Assembly (NCBI GenBank): GCA_947165195.1
Contig: CAMUZJ010000001.1
Span: forward strand, 1 to 64,000
Source: an uncultured Bacillota bacterium
Lineage (GTDB): Bacteria > Bacillota_I > Bacilli_A > RF39 > UBA660
DNA length: 64,000 nt
Direction: 5' to 3'
The notes beneath the pieces are model-generated. The model saw nothing but the letters and a program-made list of their open reading frames with translations, was not told the origin of the DNA and made no database searches. Position numbers and translations under genes: made by a program. Shown here in pieces: positions 1 to 7,647 of this stretch; position 1 is the first letter of the stretch, and every line of letters begins with the position of its first letter.

Positions 1-2878
1 TATGAATTTCCAAAATTTGTCCAAAGTTCATACGAGAAGGAACACCTTGTGGATTAAGCATAATGTCTACTGGAGTACCATCTGGTAAATATGGCATATC
101 TTCTTGAGGTAAGATTAGAGAAATAACACCCTTATTACCATGACGTCCAGACATTTTATCTCCAATTTGAATCTTACGTTTTTGAATAATATAAACACGA
201 ATTACTTTTGAAACACCAGCTGGTAATTCATCGTTATCTTTTCTAGAATAAATTTTAATATCATGAACAATACCATCTCCTCCATGTGGAACACGAAGAG
301 ATGTATCTCTTACTTCACGAGTCTTTTCTCCAAAAATAGCATGTAATAATTTTTCTTCTGAAGTAAGTTCAGCCATACCTTTTGGAGTAACTTTTCCAAC
401 TAAGATATCTCCTTCTTTTACCTCTGTACCTATTGTTACAATACCATTTTCATCTAAGTTTTTACGAGCTTCTTCACTTACATTTGGAATATCTCTTGTA
501 ATTTCTTCAGGTCCTAATTTTGTTTCACGACATTGCATTTCATAATCTTCAAGATGTAATGAAGTATATTTATCATCTTTTACTAAATTTTCATTTAATA
601 TGACAGCATCTTCATAGTTATATCCGTTAAAAGTCATGAAAGCAACAGTCATATTTTTACCTAATGCTAATTCACCTTTATCTGTAGAGTTACCATCAGC
701 TAAAATTGTTTTATCCGCTACTACTTTATCGCCAACATGAACAATAGGTCTTTGATGCATACACATACTAGAGTTACCAAGTTCAAAATTAGCTAATTTA
801 TAAGTATCTTTTCCTTCCTTGGTTTTTACTACAATTTTTTTAGAATCTGCATATTCAACAATACCATCATTTCTTGCAACTACTTCTACTCCAGAATCTT
901 TTGCAGCAATATATTCAACACCTGTTCCAACAAATGGAGCTTCTGTTTTAATTAATGGCATAGCCTGACGTTGCATATTAGCTCCCATCAAAGCACGAGT
1001 AGCATCATCATGTTCAAGGAACGGAATACAACTCGTTGTAATAGAAACAACTTGCTGTGGACTAACATCTATAAAATCTACTTGCTCAGGTTTTGCTAAA
1101 ATATTTTCTCCTCTAAAGCGGGCATTAACTTGCTCTTCAATAATTATATTATCTTCACTAGTAGCAACTGTCGATTCAGAAATAATATAATCTAATTCTT
1201 CATCAGCTGTTAAATAACAAATTTCATCTGTAATTTTACAATCAACAACTTTACGATATGGAGTCATAATAAATCCATATTCATCAATTTTTGCATAACT
1301 AGCTAAAGAAGTAATCAATCCAATGTTAGGTCCTTCTGGAGATTCAATAGGACAAATTCTTCCATAGTGAGAAGAGTTTACGTCACGAACTTCTACACCA
1401 GCTCTATCTCTTGATAAACCACCAGGTCCTAAAGCAGATAGACGACGTTTATTAGTTAATTCAGCAATAGGGTTAGTTTGATCCATAAATTGTGATAATT
1501 GTGAACTACCAAAGAATTCCTTCATTGCTGCTGTAACAGGTCTAATATTAATTAATGTTTTTGGAGTTACTTCTTCCATCTCTTGGGTAGTCATTCTTTC
1601 ACGAATAACTCTCTCCATTCTAGAAACACCAATTCTAAATTGATTTTGAAGTAATTCACCAACTTGTCTAATACGACGATTTCCTAAATGATCTATTTCA
1701 TCAAAGTTACCAACACCATGTAATAAGTTTAAATAATAAGATACAGAAGCATAAACATCAGAAATTGTTAAACGCTTAACATCAATGCTTTGATCATTAC
1801 CAATAACCTTAATAACTCTCTTTTTATCAGATGGATCAATAATTTTAATAATTTGTACTTTATTATACTCATCTAATTCATCATTAATTAATACTTCTTC
1901 AATTCCATAACCGTTAGATAAAATTTCTTTAAGATTTTCAATATTTGCTTTCGTAATTTCTACATCTTTAGCAAAAACTACTTCTCCATCAACAATAATA
2001 TCTTCAGCTAATTTTTGACCTAATAAACGATCAACTACATTAAGTTTACGATTAAATTTATAACGTCCAACTTTTGCTAAATCATATCTAAATTCATCAA
2101 AAAATCTAGTAATAATTTGATTCTTAGAAGAATCTAAAGTTGCTGGTTCACCAGGTCTCAATTTTTCATAAATCTCAATTAATGCTTCATCTGTATTCTT
2201 AGTAGAATCTTTAGCTATGGTATTTTTTAAATAATCATCTTCACCAAACATTTGATAAATATCTTCATCACTTGATAAACCAAATGCTCTAAGTAATGTA
2301 GTAAGAGCTACTTTTCTTGTCCTATCAATTCTTACATACAATACATCACGTGCATCTGTTTCAAACTCAAGCCATGTTCCTCTAGTTGGTATTACTTGGG
2401 AAGTTATTAATTCACGTCCATTTTTATCAATTTCATGATTAAAATAAACACTTGGAGAACGTACTAATTGTGATACAATAACACGTTCAGCACCATTTAT
2501 GACAAAAGTACCACTATCAGTCATAATTGGCATATCACCCATAAATATTTCTTGTTCTTTTACTTCACCAGATTCGCGATTAAATAAACGAACTTCTACT
2601 CTTAAAGGTGCAGCATAGGTAGTTTCTCTATCTTTGCTCTCTTTAATAGAATATTTTGGTTCATCAAAATGATAATCTCCAAACTCCAAAGATAAAGTAC
2701 CTGAGAAGTTTTCTACTGGAAATAAATCTTCAAAAACTTCTTTAATTCCTGTTTCAATAAACCATTTATATGATTTTTTTTGAATTTCTAATAAATCTTT
2801 TAATTCATATGAATTTCTAATTCTAGAGAAATTTCTTCTTTCTCTATAATCACCACTCTTAACTATTTTAAAAGCCAC
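1..2878 (-). CDS. rpoB: RNA polymerase beta subunit (N-terminal 959 codons, runs off the window start)
   Basis: Beta subunit of RNA polymerase; forms much of the catalytic cleft and the rifampicin pocket. The reading frame is open from a GTG start at 2878 to base 1 and the C-terminus lies outside the window. The GTG is preceded by GGGGTGA and gives [11 protein letters not shown]. The rifampicin cluster ([20 protein letters not shown], then [16 protein letters not shown]) is at about 1410-1510, followed by [10 protein letters not shown]; the typical [11 protein letters not shown] motif is near base 40. Asn occupies the position of E. coli His526 (codon 1451-1453), see findings. It follows the 16S methyltransferase gene by 30 bp and is probably co-transcribed with it. 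Identity is certain; only the full length is unknown. Confidence 0.98.
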   Translation of the reverse strand, partial: MAFKIVKSGDYRERRNFSRIRNSYELKDLLEIQKKSYKWFIETGIKEVFEDLFPVENFSGTLSLEFGDYHFDEPKYSIKESKDRETTYAAPLRVEVRLFNRESGEVKEQEIFMGDMPIMTDSGTFVINGAERVIVSQLVRSPSVYFNHEIDKNGRELITSQVIPTRGTWLEFETDARDVLYVRIDRTRKVALTTLLRAFGLSSDEDIYQMFGEDDYLKNTIAKDSTKNTDEALIEIYEKLRPGEPATLDSSKNQIITRFFDEFRYDLAKVGRYKFNRKLNVVDRLLGQKLAEDIIVDGEVVFAKDVEITKANIENLKEILSNGYGIEEVLINDELDEYNKVQIIKIIDPSDKKRVIKVIGNDQSIDVKRLTISDVYASVSYYLNLLHGVGNFDEIDHLGNRRIRQVGELLQNQFRIGVSRMERVIRERMTTQEMEEVTPKTLINIRPVTAAMKEFFGSSQLSQFMDQTNPIAELTNKRRLSALGPGGLSRDRAGVEVRDVNSSHYGRICPIESPEGPNIGLITSLASYAKIDEYGFIMTPYRKVVDCKITDEICYLTADEELDYIISESTVATSEDNIIIEEQVNARFRGENILAKPEQVDFIDVSPQQVVSITTSCIPFLEHDDATRALMGANMQRQAMPLIKTEAPFVGTGVEYIAAKDSGVEVVARNDGIVEYADSKKIVVKTKEGKDTYKLANFELGNSSMCMHQRPIVHVGDKVVADKTILADGNSTDKGELALGKNMTVAFMTFNGYNYEDAVILNENLVKDDKYTSLHLEDYEMQCRETKLGPEEITRDIPNVSEEARKNLDENGIVTIGTEVKEGDILVGKVTPKGMAELTSEEKLLHAIFGEKTREVRDTSLRVPHGGDGIVHDIKIYSRKDNDELPAGVSKVIRVYIIQKRKIQIGDKMSGRHGNKGVISLILPQEDMPYLPDGTPVDIMLNPQGVPSRMNFGQILEIH

Positions 2879-2908
2879 TCTTTCACCCCACAATAATTAA
2901 TTTCAATA

Positions 2909-3496
2909 TTATAATGAACATTTTATAATATAAAAACCTTTTTTCTTTTCAAGTATATTAACTTCACTATAGCATTTTTTTAAGTCGATTATTAACGATT
3001 TAGCCCCTTGCTCTTTTCGAATAACTAAAAAAAGCTTCCCGTCTTTTTCTAGATAATCTTTAGCATTCATCACTATATCATAGACAATTTTTTTACCAGC
3101 CCTTATCGGAGGATTGGTAACAATAGAAGTATATTTGGAATCTATATTACTATAAGTAAAACTTTCAAACACTCTAGTATTTGAACAATGATTACCCATA
3201 ATATTTCTTTGTGTTAAGTGAATTGCACGATGATTTACATCAACCATATCCACATTAGCTCCTGTAACTTTATTTAAAACAATTCCAAAAACACCATAAC
3301 CGCAACCCATATCAAGAATTTTGCCTCCAACCTCTTCAAGCGGGATTGTTTCAAGAAGAAGTCTACTGCCAAAATCCAAACCATCTTTTGAGAATACTCC
3401 ATTATCTGTTAGAAACAGAAACTTAGTACCAAGGAGAAAGAAAGTATGCTCTTTTACATTACTTGGTAAATTCTCATTACTAAAATATTGTCCCAT
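2909..3496 (-). CDS. 16S rRNA (guanine-N2)-methyltransferase, RsmC/YbxB-like
   Basis: Class I SAM-dependent methyltransferase of 195 aa, predicted to methylate a guanine in 16S rRNA. The SAM-binding motif I (LDMGCGYGVFGI) is near residue 62 and the catalytic NPPIRAGK motif, typical of RsmC-type N2-guanine enzymes, near residue 129. It matches Bacillus YbxB in size and in position between rplL and rpoB. The ATG has a modest SD (GGCGAT). It has its own promoter and a hairpin-bearing leader upstream. The target base (G1207-like) is inferred from the family. Confidence 0.88.
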   Translation of the reverse strand: MGQYFSNENLPSNVKEHTFFLLGTKFLFLTDNGVFSKDGLDFGSRLLLETIPLEEVGGKILDMGCGYGVFGIVLNKVTGANVDMVDVNHRAIHLTQRNIMGNHCSNTRVFESFTYSNIDSKYTSIVTNPPIRAGKKIVYDIVMNAKDYLEKDGKLFLVIRKEQGAKSLIIDLKKCYSEVNILEKKKGFYIIKCSL

Positions 3497-3512
3497 TTAA
3501 TCGCCTCGAACC

Positions 3513-3556
3513 TAAAAAAAGAAAAAGATAACCATATCAAAAATTATATAGTTATC
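3513..3556 (-). terminator. Attenuator-like hairpin in the leader of the methyltransferase-rpoB unit
   Basis: Arms at 3527-3537 and 3546-3556 (GATAAC and ATAT paired with ATAT and GTTATC) form an 11-position stem with one mismatch. On the minus strand it is followed by a U-rich tract (TTTTTCTTTTTTT). It starts about 10 nt after the predicted transcription start and ends before the ATG at 3496, so it could attenuate the rpoB transcript or end read-through from upstream. Confidence 0.55.
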
Positions 3557-3570
3557 TCCTTTCGCAAGAT

Positions 3571-3599
3571 ATATTAACTCAAAAATACTTTAAAGTCAA
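3571..3599 (-). promoter_or_regulatory. Predicted sigma-A promoter for the methyltransferase and rpoB
   Basis: TTGACT at 3599-3594, a 17-nt spacer, then TAATAT at 3576-3571 on the minus strand. The predicted start lies near 3564, about 70 nt upstream of the methyltransferase ATG. Confidence 0.65.
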
Positions 3600-3673
3600 T
3601 ATTTTTTTCAAAAAAAGTTGATACAAATTCATTATATAATATTTATATAAATTACGCAAGAAAAAATTAAAAT

Positions 3674-3889
3674 AAAAAAAGTCACTAAAGTGACCGAGTT
3701 TTTTAAGTATTCATAACATCATTATCAGTAATATTACAAACACACTTACCGTTAAGAGTTTTCTTTCTCTCTATAATATTCATATTCTAGTCTCAACAAA
3801 ATTTAAACCTTTAAGAGCTGATATTTCATTATTATTGCAACCACCAAAAGACAAGTGATTACAATAACCTGAAATATCATCTAGAATAC
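3674..3889 (-). ncRNA. Putative structured ncRNA (unit B) between rplL and the methyltransferase gene
   Basis: About 210 nt bounded by a strong promoter (3896-3924) and an intrinsic terminator (GTCACT-TTA-GTGAC stem at 3681-3694 followed by seven U). No start codon opens a plausible ORF. Helices visible by eye: a closing stem 3783-3790 with 3881-3888 (8 bp, perfect), enclosing a long hairpin built from 3820-3828/3870-3878 (9 bp), 3831-3837/3862-3868 and 3839-3844/3855-3860. I do not recognise it as SRP RNA, RNase P RNA, tmRNA or a named riboswitch. Existence of a transcript is inferred; the helices and signals are seen. Confidence 0.5.
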
Positions 3890-3895
3890 AATCTA

Positions 3896-3924
3896 ATTTT
3901 AATATATATTTTTTGTTTTGTCAA
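3896..3924 (-). promoter_or_regulatory. Predicted sigma-A promoter of ncRNA unit B
   Basis: Perfect TTGACA at 3924-3919, a 17-nt spacer and TAAAAT at 3901-3896, minus strand. It lies immediately after the terminator of unit A, so unit B is likely independently transcribed. Confidence 0.68.
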
Positions 3925-3928
3925 CAGC

Positions 3929-4265
3929 AAAAAAAAAAAAAATATACAGCAAATGATCACACTGTATACCCAAAAAAATAACAAACAAGTTTTAACTTTC
4001 TTATTCTTCCGTCATATTTAATACCTTTATAATTTTTTTATTTTATAAATATATTAAATACTAGAGAAAATATTTTTTTGAGAGAAAAAATTCTGATAAA
4101 ATTTTTTCCCTATGGTTTAGGTTGCTATAAACAAGATCATTTTTCTTTATAGCCTTTTGTTGCTTGAAGTTTCCTTCTTCAAATATTATAACTAATAGGA
4201 ACGGTAAGATTCATTCAAACATAAAAAACGATTATAAATATTCAAATAATCTACATACTATTAGT
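3929..4265 (-). ncRNA. Putative structured ncRNA (unit A) downstream of rplL
   Basis: About 330 nt with a promoter at 4272-4300 and a terminator made of TATACAG/CTGTATA arms (3943-3949 and 3962-3968) followed by 14 U. Helices seen: 4258-4265 with 4191-4198 (8 bp, perfect), 4124-4131 with 4146-4153 (8 bp), 4064-4069 region not used but 4164-4169 with 4177-4182 (6 bp), and an A/T-rich stem near 4080-4110 that could be an earlier stop. No ORF longer than a few codons follows an SD. Family unknown to me. Confidence 0.45.
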
Positions 4266-4271
4266 AATTAA

Positions 4272-4300
4272 ATTATAATATTATATAAATTAAAAGTCAA
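4272..4300 (-). promoter_or_regulatory. Predicted sigma-A promoter of ncRNA unit A
   Basis: TTGACT at 4300-4295, a 17-nt spacer, and a perfect TATAAT at 4277-4272 on the minus strand. It sits just downstream of the rplL terminator, so it is not needed for rplL itself. Confidence 0.68.
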
Positions 4301-4308
4301 GAAGTTTC

Positions 4309-4338
4309 AAAAAAAAGAAGTTAAATTATTTAACTTCT
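4309..4338 (-). terminator. Intrinsic terminator of the rplJ-rplL operon
   Basis: Perfect 10-bp stem AGAAGTTAAA/TTTAACTTCT (4316-4325 and 4329-4338) with a 3-nt loop, overlapping the last codons and stop of rplL, followed by eight U on the minus strand. Confidence 0.85.
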
Positions 4339-4694
4339 ACAGTAGCTCCAGCTTCTTCAAGCTTAGCTTTAATTTCATCAGCTTCACTAGTTGAAATATT
4401 TTCTTTAACAACACCGTTATTATCAACGATATCTTTAGATTCTTTTAATCCTAAACCAGTAATTTCTTTAACAACTTTAATTACAGCAACTTTTGCAACT
4501 CCTGCAGCAGCAATTGATACTGTTACAGTACTTGGAGCAGCATCTTCACTAGCTCCAGCAGCAGGTGCAGCAACTGCTACAGCAGATGGATCAACACCAA
4601 ATTCTTCTTTCATTGCATCTACTAATTCTTTAATTTCTAATAAAGTCATTTCTTTTAAACTACTGATAAAATCTTCTCTTGTTAATTTAGCCAT
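4326..4694 (-). CDS. rplL: 50S ribosomal protein L7/L12
   Basis: Stalk protein of the large subunit that recruits and stimulates translational GTPases. The 122-aa protein has the N-terminal dimerisation helices (LTREDFISSLKEMTLLEIKE), an Ala-rich hinge (about residues 38-55) and the conserved C-terminal domain (VIKVVKEITGLGLKESKDIVD). SD AGGAGG precedes the ATG. It is the second gene of the rplJ-rplL operon, 30 bp after rplJ, and ends in a terminator that includes its stop codon. Confidence 0.98.
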   Translation of the reverse strand: MAKLTREDFISSLKEMTLLEIKELVDAMKEEFGVDPSAVAVAAPAAGASEDAAPSTVTVSIAAAGVAKVAVIKVVKEITGLGLKESKDIVDNNGVVKENISTSEADEIKAKLEEAGATVEVK

Positions 4695-4724
4695 TTTCTT
4701 TTCCTCCTTATTTTATTAAACTAA

Positions 4725-5219
4725 TTAATTTTCTTCTTTTTGTTGACTATACAAGTCTAAGCAGATTGATAAATCTCTTGCAATACCAATCATACCACCA
4801 GCAAGCATAGTAAGTAGTCCTTCACGTGAAGGGATAGTAGCATATTCAGCTAATTTAGCTTGATCAGCTTTTTCTCCATCAACAATTCCTACTTTTAAAA
4901 CTAATGCTGGATGGTTTTTAGCAAATTCTGATAAAGTCTTAATTGGAGCAATTTGATCATCTCCATATGCAAAAGCACTAGGACCATTTAAACTTTCATT
5001 AAGATCAATACCTAAATCATTAAATGCACGAGCCATTAAAGTATTTTTATATACTTTATAATCTGAATTTGATTCTCTTAATTTAATACGTAATTCTTTT
5101 GCTTCACTATCGGTAATTCCTCTATAATCGAACAATACAATAGTCTTAGCATTAGAAGCACGCTCTTTAATTTCATCAATTACAGCTTGTTTTTGCTCTA
5201 AAATTTTTGCACTTGCCAT
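4725..5219 (-). CDS. rplJ: 50S ribosomal protein L10
   Basis: L10 anchors the L7/L12 dimers to the ribosome and autoregulates the operon through its leader. I place the start at the ATG at 5219 (MASAKILEQKQ), which has a strong AAGGAGGTG SD and gives 164 aa, the family size; an open frame continues upstream but is leader RNA. Conserved IVLFDYRGITDSEAKELR is near residue 26. An L10-leader element and a promoter lie upstream. Confidence 0.97.
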   Translation of the reverse strand: MASAKILEQKQAVIDEIKERASNAKTIVLFDYRGITDSEAKELRIKLRESNSDYKVYKNTLMARAFNDLGIDLNESLNGPSAFAYGDDQIAPIKTLSEFAKNHPALVLKVGIVDGEKADQAKLAEYATIPSREGLLTMLAGGMIGIARDLSICLDLYSQQKEEN

Positions 5220-5224
5220 AAAGC

Positions 5225-5355
5225 ACCTCCTTAATTTATTTTTAAGGATGCCATATAAAAAGCCTTTGATAATATACCAAGGGCTTTTCGAATATCTATT
5301 AAAGTCCTCGGTAGGATTTACTTTTTGCACCTACTGTCTATGGCACCAACAAATT
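5225..5355 (-). promoter_or_regulatory. Ribosomal protein L10 leader (autoregulatory RNA)
   Basis: The region between the rplJ promoter and SD has the features of L10 leaders: the conserved CCTACCGAGGACTTTA block (about 5300-5315, minus strand) and a hairpin AAAAGCC/GGCTTTT (5250s-5290) with a short T tract just before the SD. L10-L12 binding to this leader represses the operon in Bacilli; its action here is inferred from that family knowledge. Confidence 0.75.
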
Positions 5356-5361
5356 GCTTAT

Positions 5362-5390
5362 ATCATACACTAAAATTTATTATTTGTCAA
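5362..5390 (-). promoter_or_regulatory. Predicted sigma-A promoter of rplJ-rplL
   Basis: TTGACA at 5390-5385, 17-nt spacer, TATGAT at 5367-5362. The -35 hexamer overlaps the 3' end of rplA, separating rplJL from the rplKA unit. Confidence 0.72.
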
Positions 5391-6075
5391 AACTATTTTC
5401 AACTTTTATTCCAGGACCCATTGCAGCTGAAATAGAAATATTTTTAACATATTCACCTTTAACTGTAGCAGGTTTAATTCTTAAAATATGTGCAACAAAA
5501 GCTTCTAAGTTAACTAATAAATCTTCTTCTGTAAAAGATACTTTACCAATTACTCCGTGAATATTACCAAAACTGTCAGTTCTATATTCTACACGACCAG
5601 CTTTTACTTCTTCTACAGCTTTAGCAACATCCATAGTAACAGTACCAGTCTTAGGATTTGGCATTAAACCTTTTGGTCCTAAAACTTTACCCAATTTACC
5701 AAGAAGTGGCATCATATCAGGAGTAGCTATCATTGTATCAAAATCGAACCAATTTTCTTTTTCGATTTTTTCAAGCATATCAACATCACCAACATAATCA
5801 GCTCCTGCTTCTTTTGCTTGATTAGCCTTTTCTCCTCTTGCTATTACTAATACTTTATTAGTTTTTCCTGTTCCTTTTGGTAAAACAATAGCTCCTCTTA
5901 ATTGTTGATCAGCTTTTTTAGTATCTAAGTTTAATCTCATAGATATTTCTACTGAACCATCAAACTTACTAATAGAAGTTTCTTTTACCAATTTTACAGC
6001 TTCTTCTTTTGAATATGCTTTGTTTTTTTCTATTTTAGAAACAGCTTCAACATATTTTTTACTTCTCTTTTTCAT
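5380..6075 (-). CDS. rplA: 50S ribosomal protein L1
   Basis: L1 builds the mobile L1 stalk at the ribosomal E site and binds its own mRNA as a repressor. The 231-aa product is family length and has the signature [19 protein letters not shown] and [16 protein letters not shown] near residues 113-145. SD AAGGAGG precedes the ATG. It is co-transcribed with rplK; a GTGG/CCAC hairpin lies between them. Confidence 0.98.
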   Translation of the reverse strand: MKKRSKKYVEAVSKIEKNKAYSKEEAVKLVKETSISKFDGSVEISMRLNLDTKKADQQLRGAIVLPKGTGKTNKVLVIARGEKANQAKEAGADYVGDVDMLEKIEKENWFDFDTMIATPDMMPLLGKLGKVLGPKGLMPNPKTGTVTMDVAKAVEEVKAGRVEYRTDSFGNIHGVIGKVSFTEEDLLVNLEAFVAHILRIKPATVKGEYVKNISISAAMGPGIKVENSFDK

Positions 6076-6089
6076 AGTATTTCCTCCTT

Positions 6090-6126
6090 ATGTGGTTTAA
6101 GCGGATTTTTCGATTCCTCCCACTGG
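6090..6126 (-). promoter_or_regulatory. Candidate L1-binding hairpin between rplK and rplA
   Basis: On the minus strand GTGG at the 5' side and CCAC at the 3' side close a small hairpin (GTGGGAGGAATC...ATCCGCTTAAACCAC) ending a few bases before the rplA SD. The GTGGGAG/ACCACA pattern resembles L1-type operators found in this gap in Bacilli. Binding is inferred. Confidence 0.5.
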
Positions 6127-6173
6127 ATAAGAATCCATAGGATTATTTATAAATAATTTTCTTCAATCAGAAA

Positions 6174-6605
6174 TTACTCTTGACCTTCAATAGCAATTCC
6201 CATATTTTTTGCAGTACCAGCTACAGTTTTCTTAGCTTCCTCTAATGTATATGCATTTAAATCAGGAAGTTTAATCTCTGCTATTTCAGTTAATTGAGCA
6301 TCTGTTAATTTTGCAACAACTTCCTTAGATCCTTTAGTAGAACCTTTTGCAGCTTTTGCATATTTTTTAAGTAAGAAACTTGTAGGTGGAGTTTTAATTA
6401 CGAAATCAAAACTTCTATCATCGTATATTGATATTTCTACTGGTAAAACATCTCCCATTTTATCTCTAGTAGCATCATTATACTTTGTACAAAAATCTTG
6501 AAGATTAATTCCTGCTGGACCTAATACTGTTCCAACTGGTGGAGCTGGTGTAGCTTTTCCTGCAGGGATTTGTAATTTTATTTTTTTAATTGCCTCTTTT
6601 GCCAC
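6174..6605 (-). CDS. rplK: 50S ribosomal protein L11
   Basis: L11 is part of the GTPase-associated centre and needed for RelA activation. The start is GTG at 6605 (VAKEAIKKIKLQIPAGKATP), 8 nt after AGGAGG; the apparent upstream start in the same frame is inside the SD. This gives 143 aa. The Pro-rich PAPPVGTVLGPAGINL region at residues 20-36 is the thiostrepton-site segment. Followed by rplA in one operon. Confidence 0.97.
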   Translation of the reverse strand: MAKEAIKKIKLQIPAGKATPAPPVGTVLGPAGINLQDFCTKYNDATRDKMGDVLPVEISIYDDRSFDFVIKTPPTSFLLKKYAKAAKGSTKGSKEVVAKLTDAQLTEIAEIKLPDLNAYTLEEAKKTVAGTAKNMGIAIEGQE

Positions 6606-6637
6606 GAAAAACACCTCCTATATTTTTAGTTTTCGCG

Positions 6638-6690
6638 AGTGGTACAAATAGCTTGATTACCGCTTTTAAATCATAACCATGCTTCCCACT
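6638..6690 (-). promoter_or_regulatory. Candidate L1/L11 operator in the rplK leader
   Basis: The rplK leader carries AGTGGGA (6690-6684) and ACCACT (6643-6638), which can close a hairpin. It is the same GTGG...CCAC pattern as in the rplK-rplA gap, so both mRNA segments may be bound by one ribosomal protein. Inferred from sequence only. Confidence 0.4.
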
Positions 6691-6720
6691 AAATCTATAT
6701 TAAACAAATATAGCACCAAA

Positions 6721-6749
6721 ATAATATCATATAAATTTATAAAAATCAA
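6721..6749 (-). promoter_or_regulatory. Predicted promoter of rplK-rplA
   Basis: TTGATT at 6749-6744, 17-nt spacer, TATTAT at 6726-6721, minus strand, just after the nusG stop at 6756. It suggests rplKA can be transcribed separately from secE-nusG. Confidence 0.58.
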
Positions 6750-6755
6750 CAACTT

Positions 6756-7289
6756 TTAAGCATTTTCTATTTGATTTAGTTCTACTTCCACTGAAGTTTC
6801 TTGACCAAATAAATCTACTAATAGCAACACTTTTTGATTAGGTAAGTCAACAGAATCAACTTTACCAAACATTCCATTGAACGGTCCAGCTATTATTTTA
6901 ACCTTAGTACCTGGAGTTAATTCTGTATCAACATCAATTCTACTAATTCCCATACCACCTAAAATTTTATCTACTTCAGCTGGTTGCAAAGGTGTAGGTT
7001 TAGCTCCTTTACCACTTGAGCCAATGAATCCTGTTACTCCAGGTGTATTTCTAACAACATACCAAGCTTCATCTGCCATTACCATCTCTACTAAAATGTA
7101 GCCAGGAAACATTTTCTTAACTTTTTCTTTTGTAACCCCATCTTTAACTTCCACTACTTTTTCTTCTGGAATAACCACTCTGAAAATATAGTCTTTCATA
7201 TCCATAGATTCAGCTCTCATTTCTAGCTTTTCTTTAACTTTATTCTCATGTCCAGAATAAGTATTAACTACATACCATTGTTTCTCCAT
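6756..7289 (-). CDS. nusG: Transcription termination/antitermination factor NusG
   Basis: NusG binds RNA polymerase over the cleft and modulates pausing and termination. The 177-aa protein has the NGN domain (WYVVNTYSGHENKVKEKL; PGYILVEM) and a C-terminal KOW domain (GTKVKIIAGPFNGMFGKV). It lies 15 bp after secE and upstream of rplK, the conserved order. Confidence 0.97.
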   Translation of the reverse strand: MEKQWYVVNTYSGHENKVKEKLEMRAESMDMKDYIFRVVIPEEKVVEVKDGVTKEKVKKMFPGYILVEMVMADEAWYVVRNTPGVTGFIGSSGKGAKPTPLQPAEVDKILGGMGISRIDVDTELTPGTKVKIIAGPFNGMFGKVDSVDLPNQKVLLLVDLFGQETSVEVELNQIENA

Positions 7290-7304
7290 TTCAACCTCTC
7301 CCCT

Positions 7305-7553
7305 CTAAAATAATGATTGTATTAATGCAAATATAATGTCTAATACATAAAAGAATATTGCAAAAAATATAATTAATGTTATAGTCGCAATAGAATAACG
7401 AACTAAGTCTTTTCCAGAAGTCCAATGTACTTTAGAAAATTCACTACGAACTCCATGTAAAAATATTCTGAATCTAACCCACATACTCTTTTTAGGTTGA
7501 TCCTTTTTAGCCTTTGATTTACTTATTTGTTTACTTTCTTTTTCTTTTGACAT
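7305..7553 (-). CDS. secE: Preprotein translocase subunit SecE
   Basis: Small clamp subunit of the SecYEG channel. Start taken at ATG 7553 (MSKEKESKQIS), preceded by AGGTGATAAG, giving 82 aa; the open frame upstream is 5' leader with a hairpin. A Lys-rich N-terminus is followed by the conserved RSEFSKVHWTSGKDLVRYS amphipathic segment (about residues 36-54) and one C-terminal membrane helix. First gene of secE-nusG. Confidence 0.95.
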   Translation of the reverse strand: MSKEKESKQISKSKAKKDQPKKSMWVRFRIFLHGVRSEFSKVHWTSGKDLVRYSIATITLIIFFAIFFYVLDIIFALIQSLF

Positions 7554-7580
7554 CTTATCACCTATTTTCACTATTATTTC

Positions 7581-7604
7581 AAAAAAAAACACTTCCGAGT
7601 GCTT
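7581..7604 (-). terminator. Terminator-like hairpin at the 5' end of the secE transcript
   Basis: AGCACT/AGTGTT stem (one G-U) with a CGGA loop, followed by nine U on the minus strand. It begins only a few nt after the start predicted from the promoter at 7613-7641 and lies upstream of the secE SD, so it is either an attenuator or a 5'-stabilising hairpin. Confidence 0.6.
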
Positions 7605-7612
7605 ACAACATA

Positions 7613-7641
7613 AAAATACCATAATTACTCAAAAATGTCAA
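7613..7641 (-). promoter_or_regulatory. Predicted sigma-A promoter of secE-nusG
   Basis: Perfect TTGACA at 7641-7636, 17-nt spacer, TATTTT at 7618-7613, minus strand, just past the end of the upstream gene. Confidence 0.7.
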
Positions 7642-7647
7642 TTAAAT

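Noticed and set aside
3786..3910. Minus-strand frame in ncRNA unit B with a Kunitz-like stretch (SGYCNHLSFGGCNNNE)
   Set aside because: It has no start codon or SD, is bounded by stops, lacks the other Kunitz cysteines, and the same bases form perfect RNA helices, which explain the sequence better.
4820..4835. TTCACGTGAA in rplJ as a third parS
   Set aside because: Only the inner 10 bases match; the outer GTT/AAC bases needed for ParB binding are replaced by C and G, and it is within conserved coding sequence.
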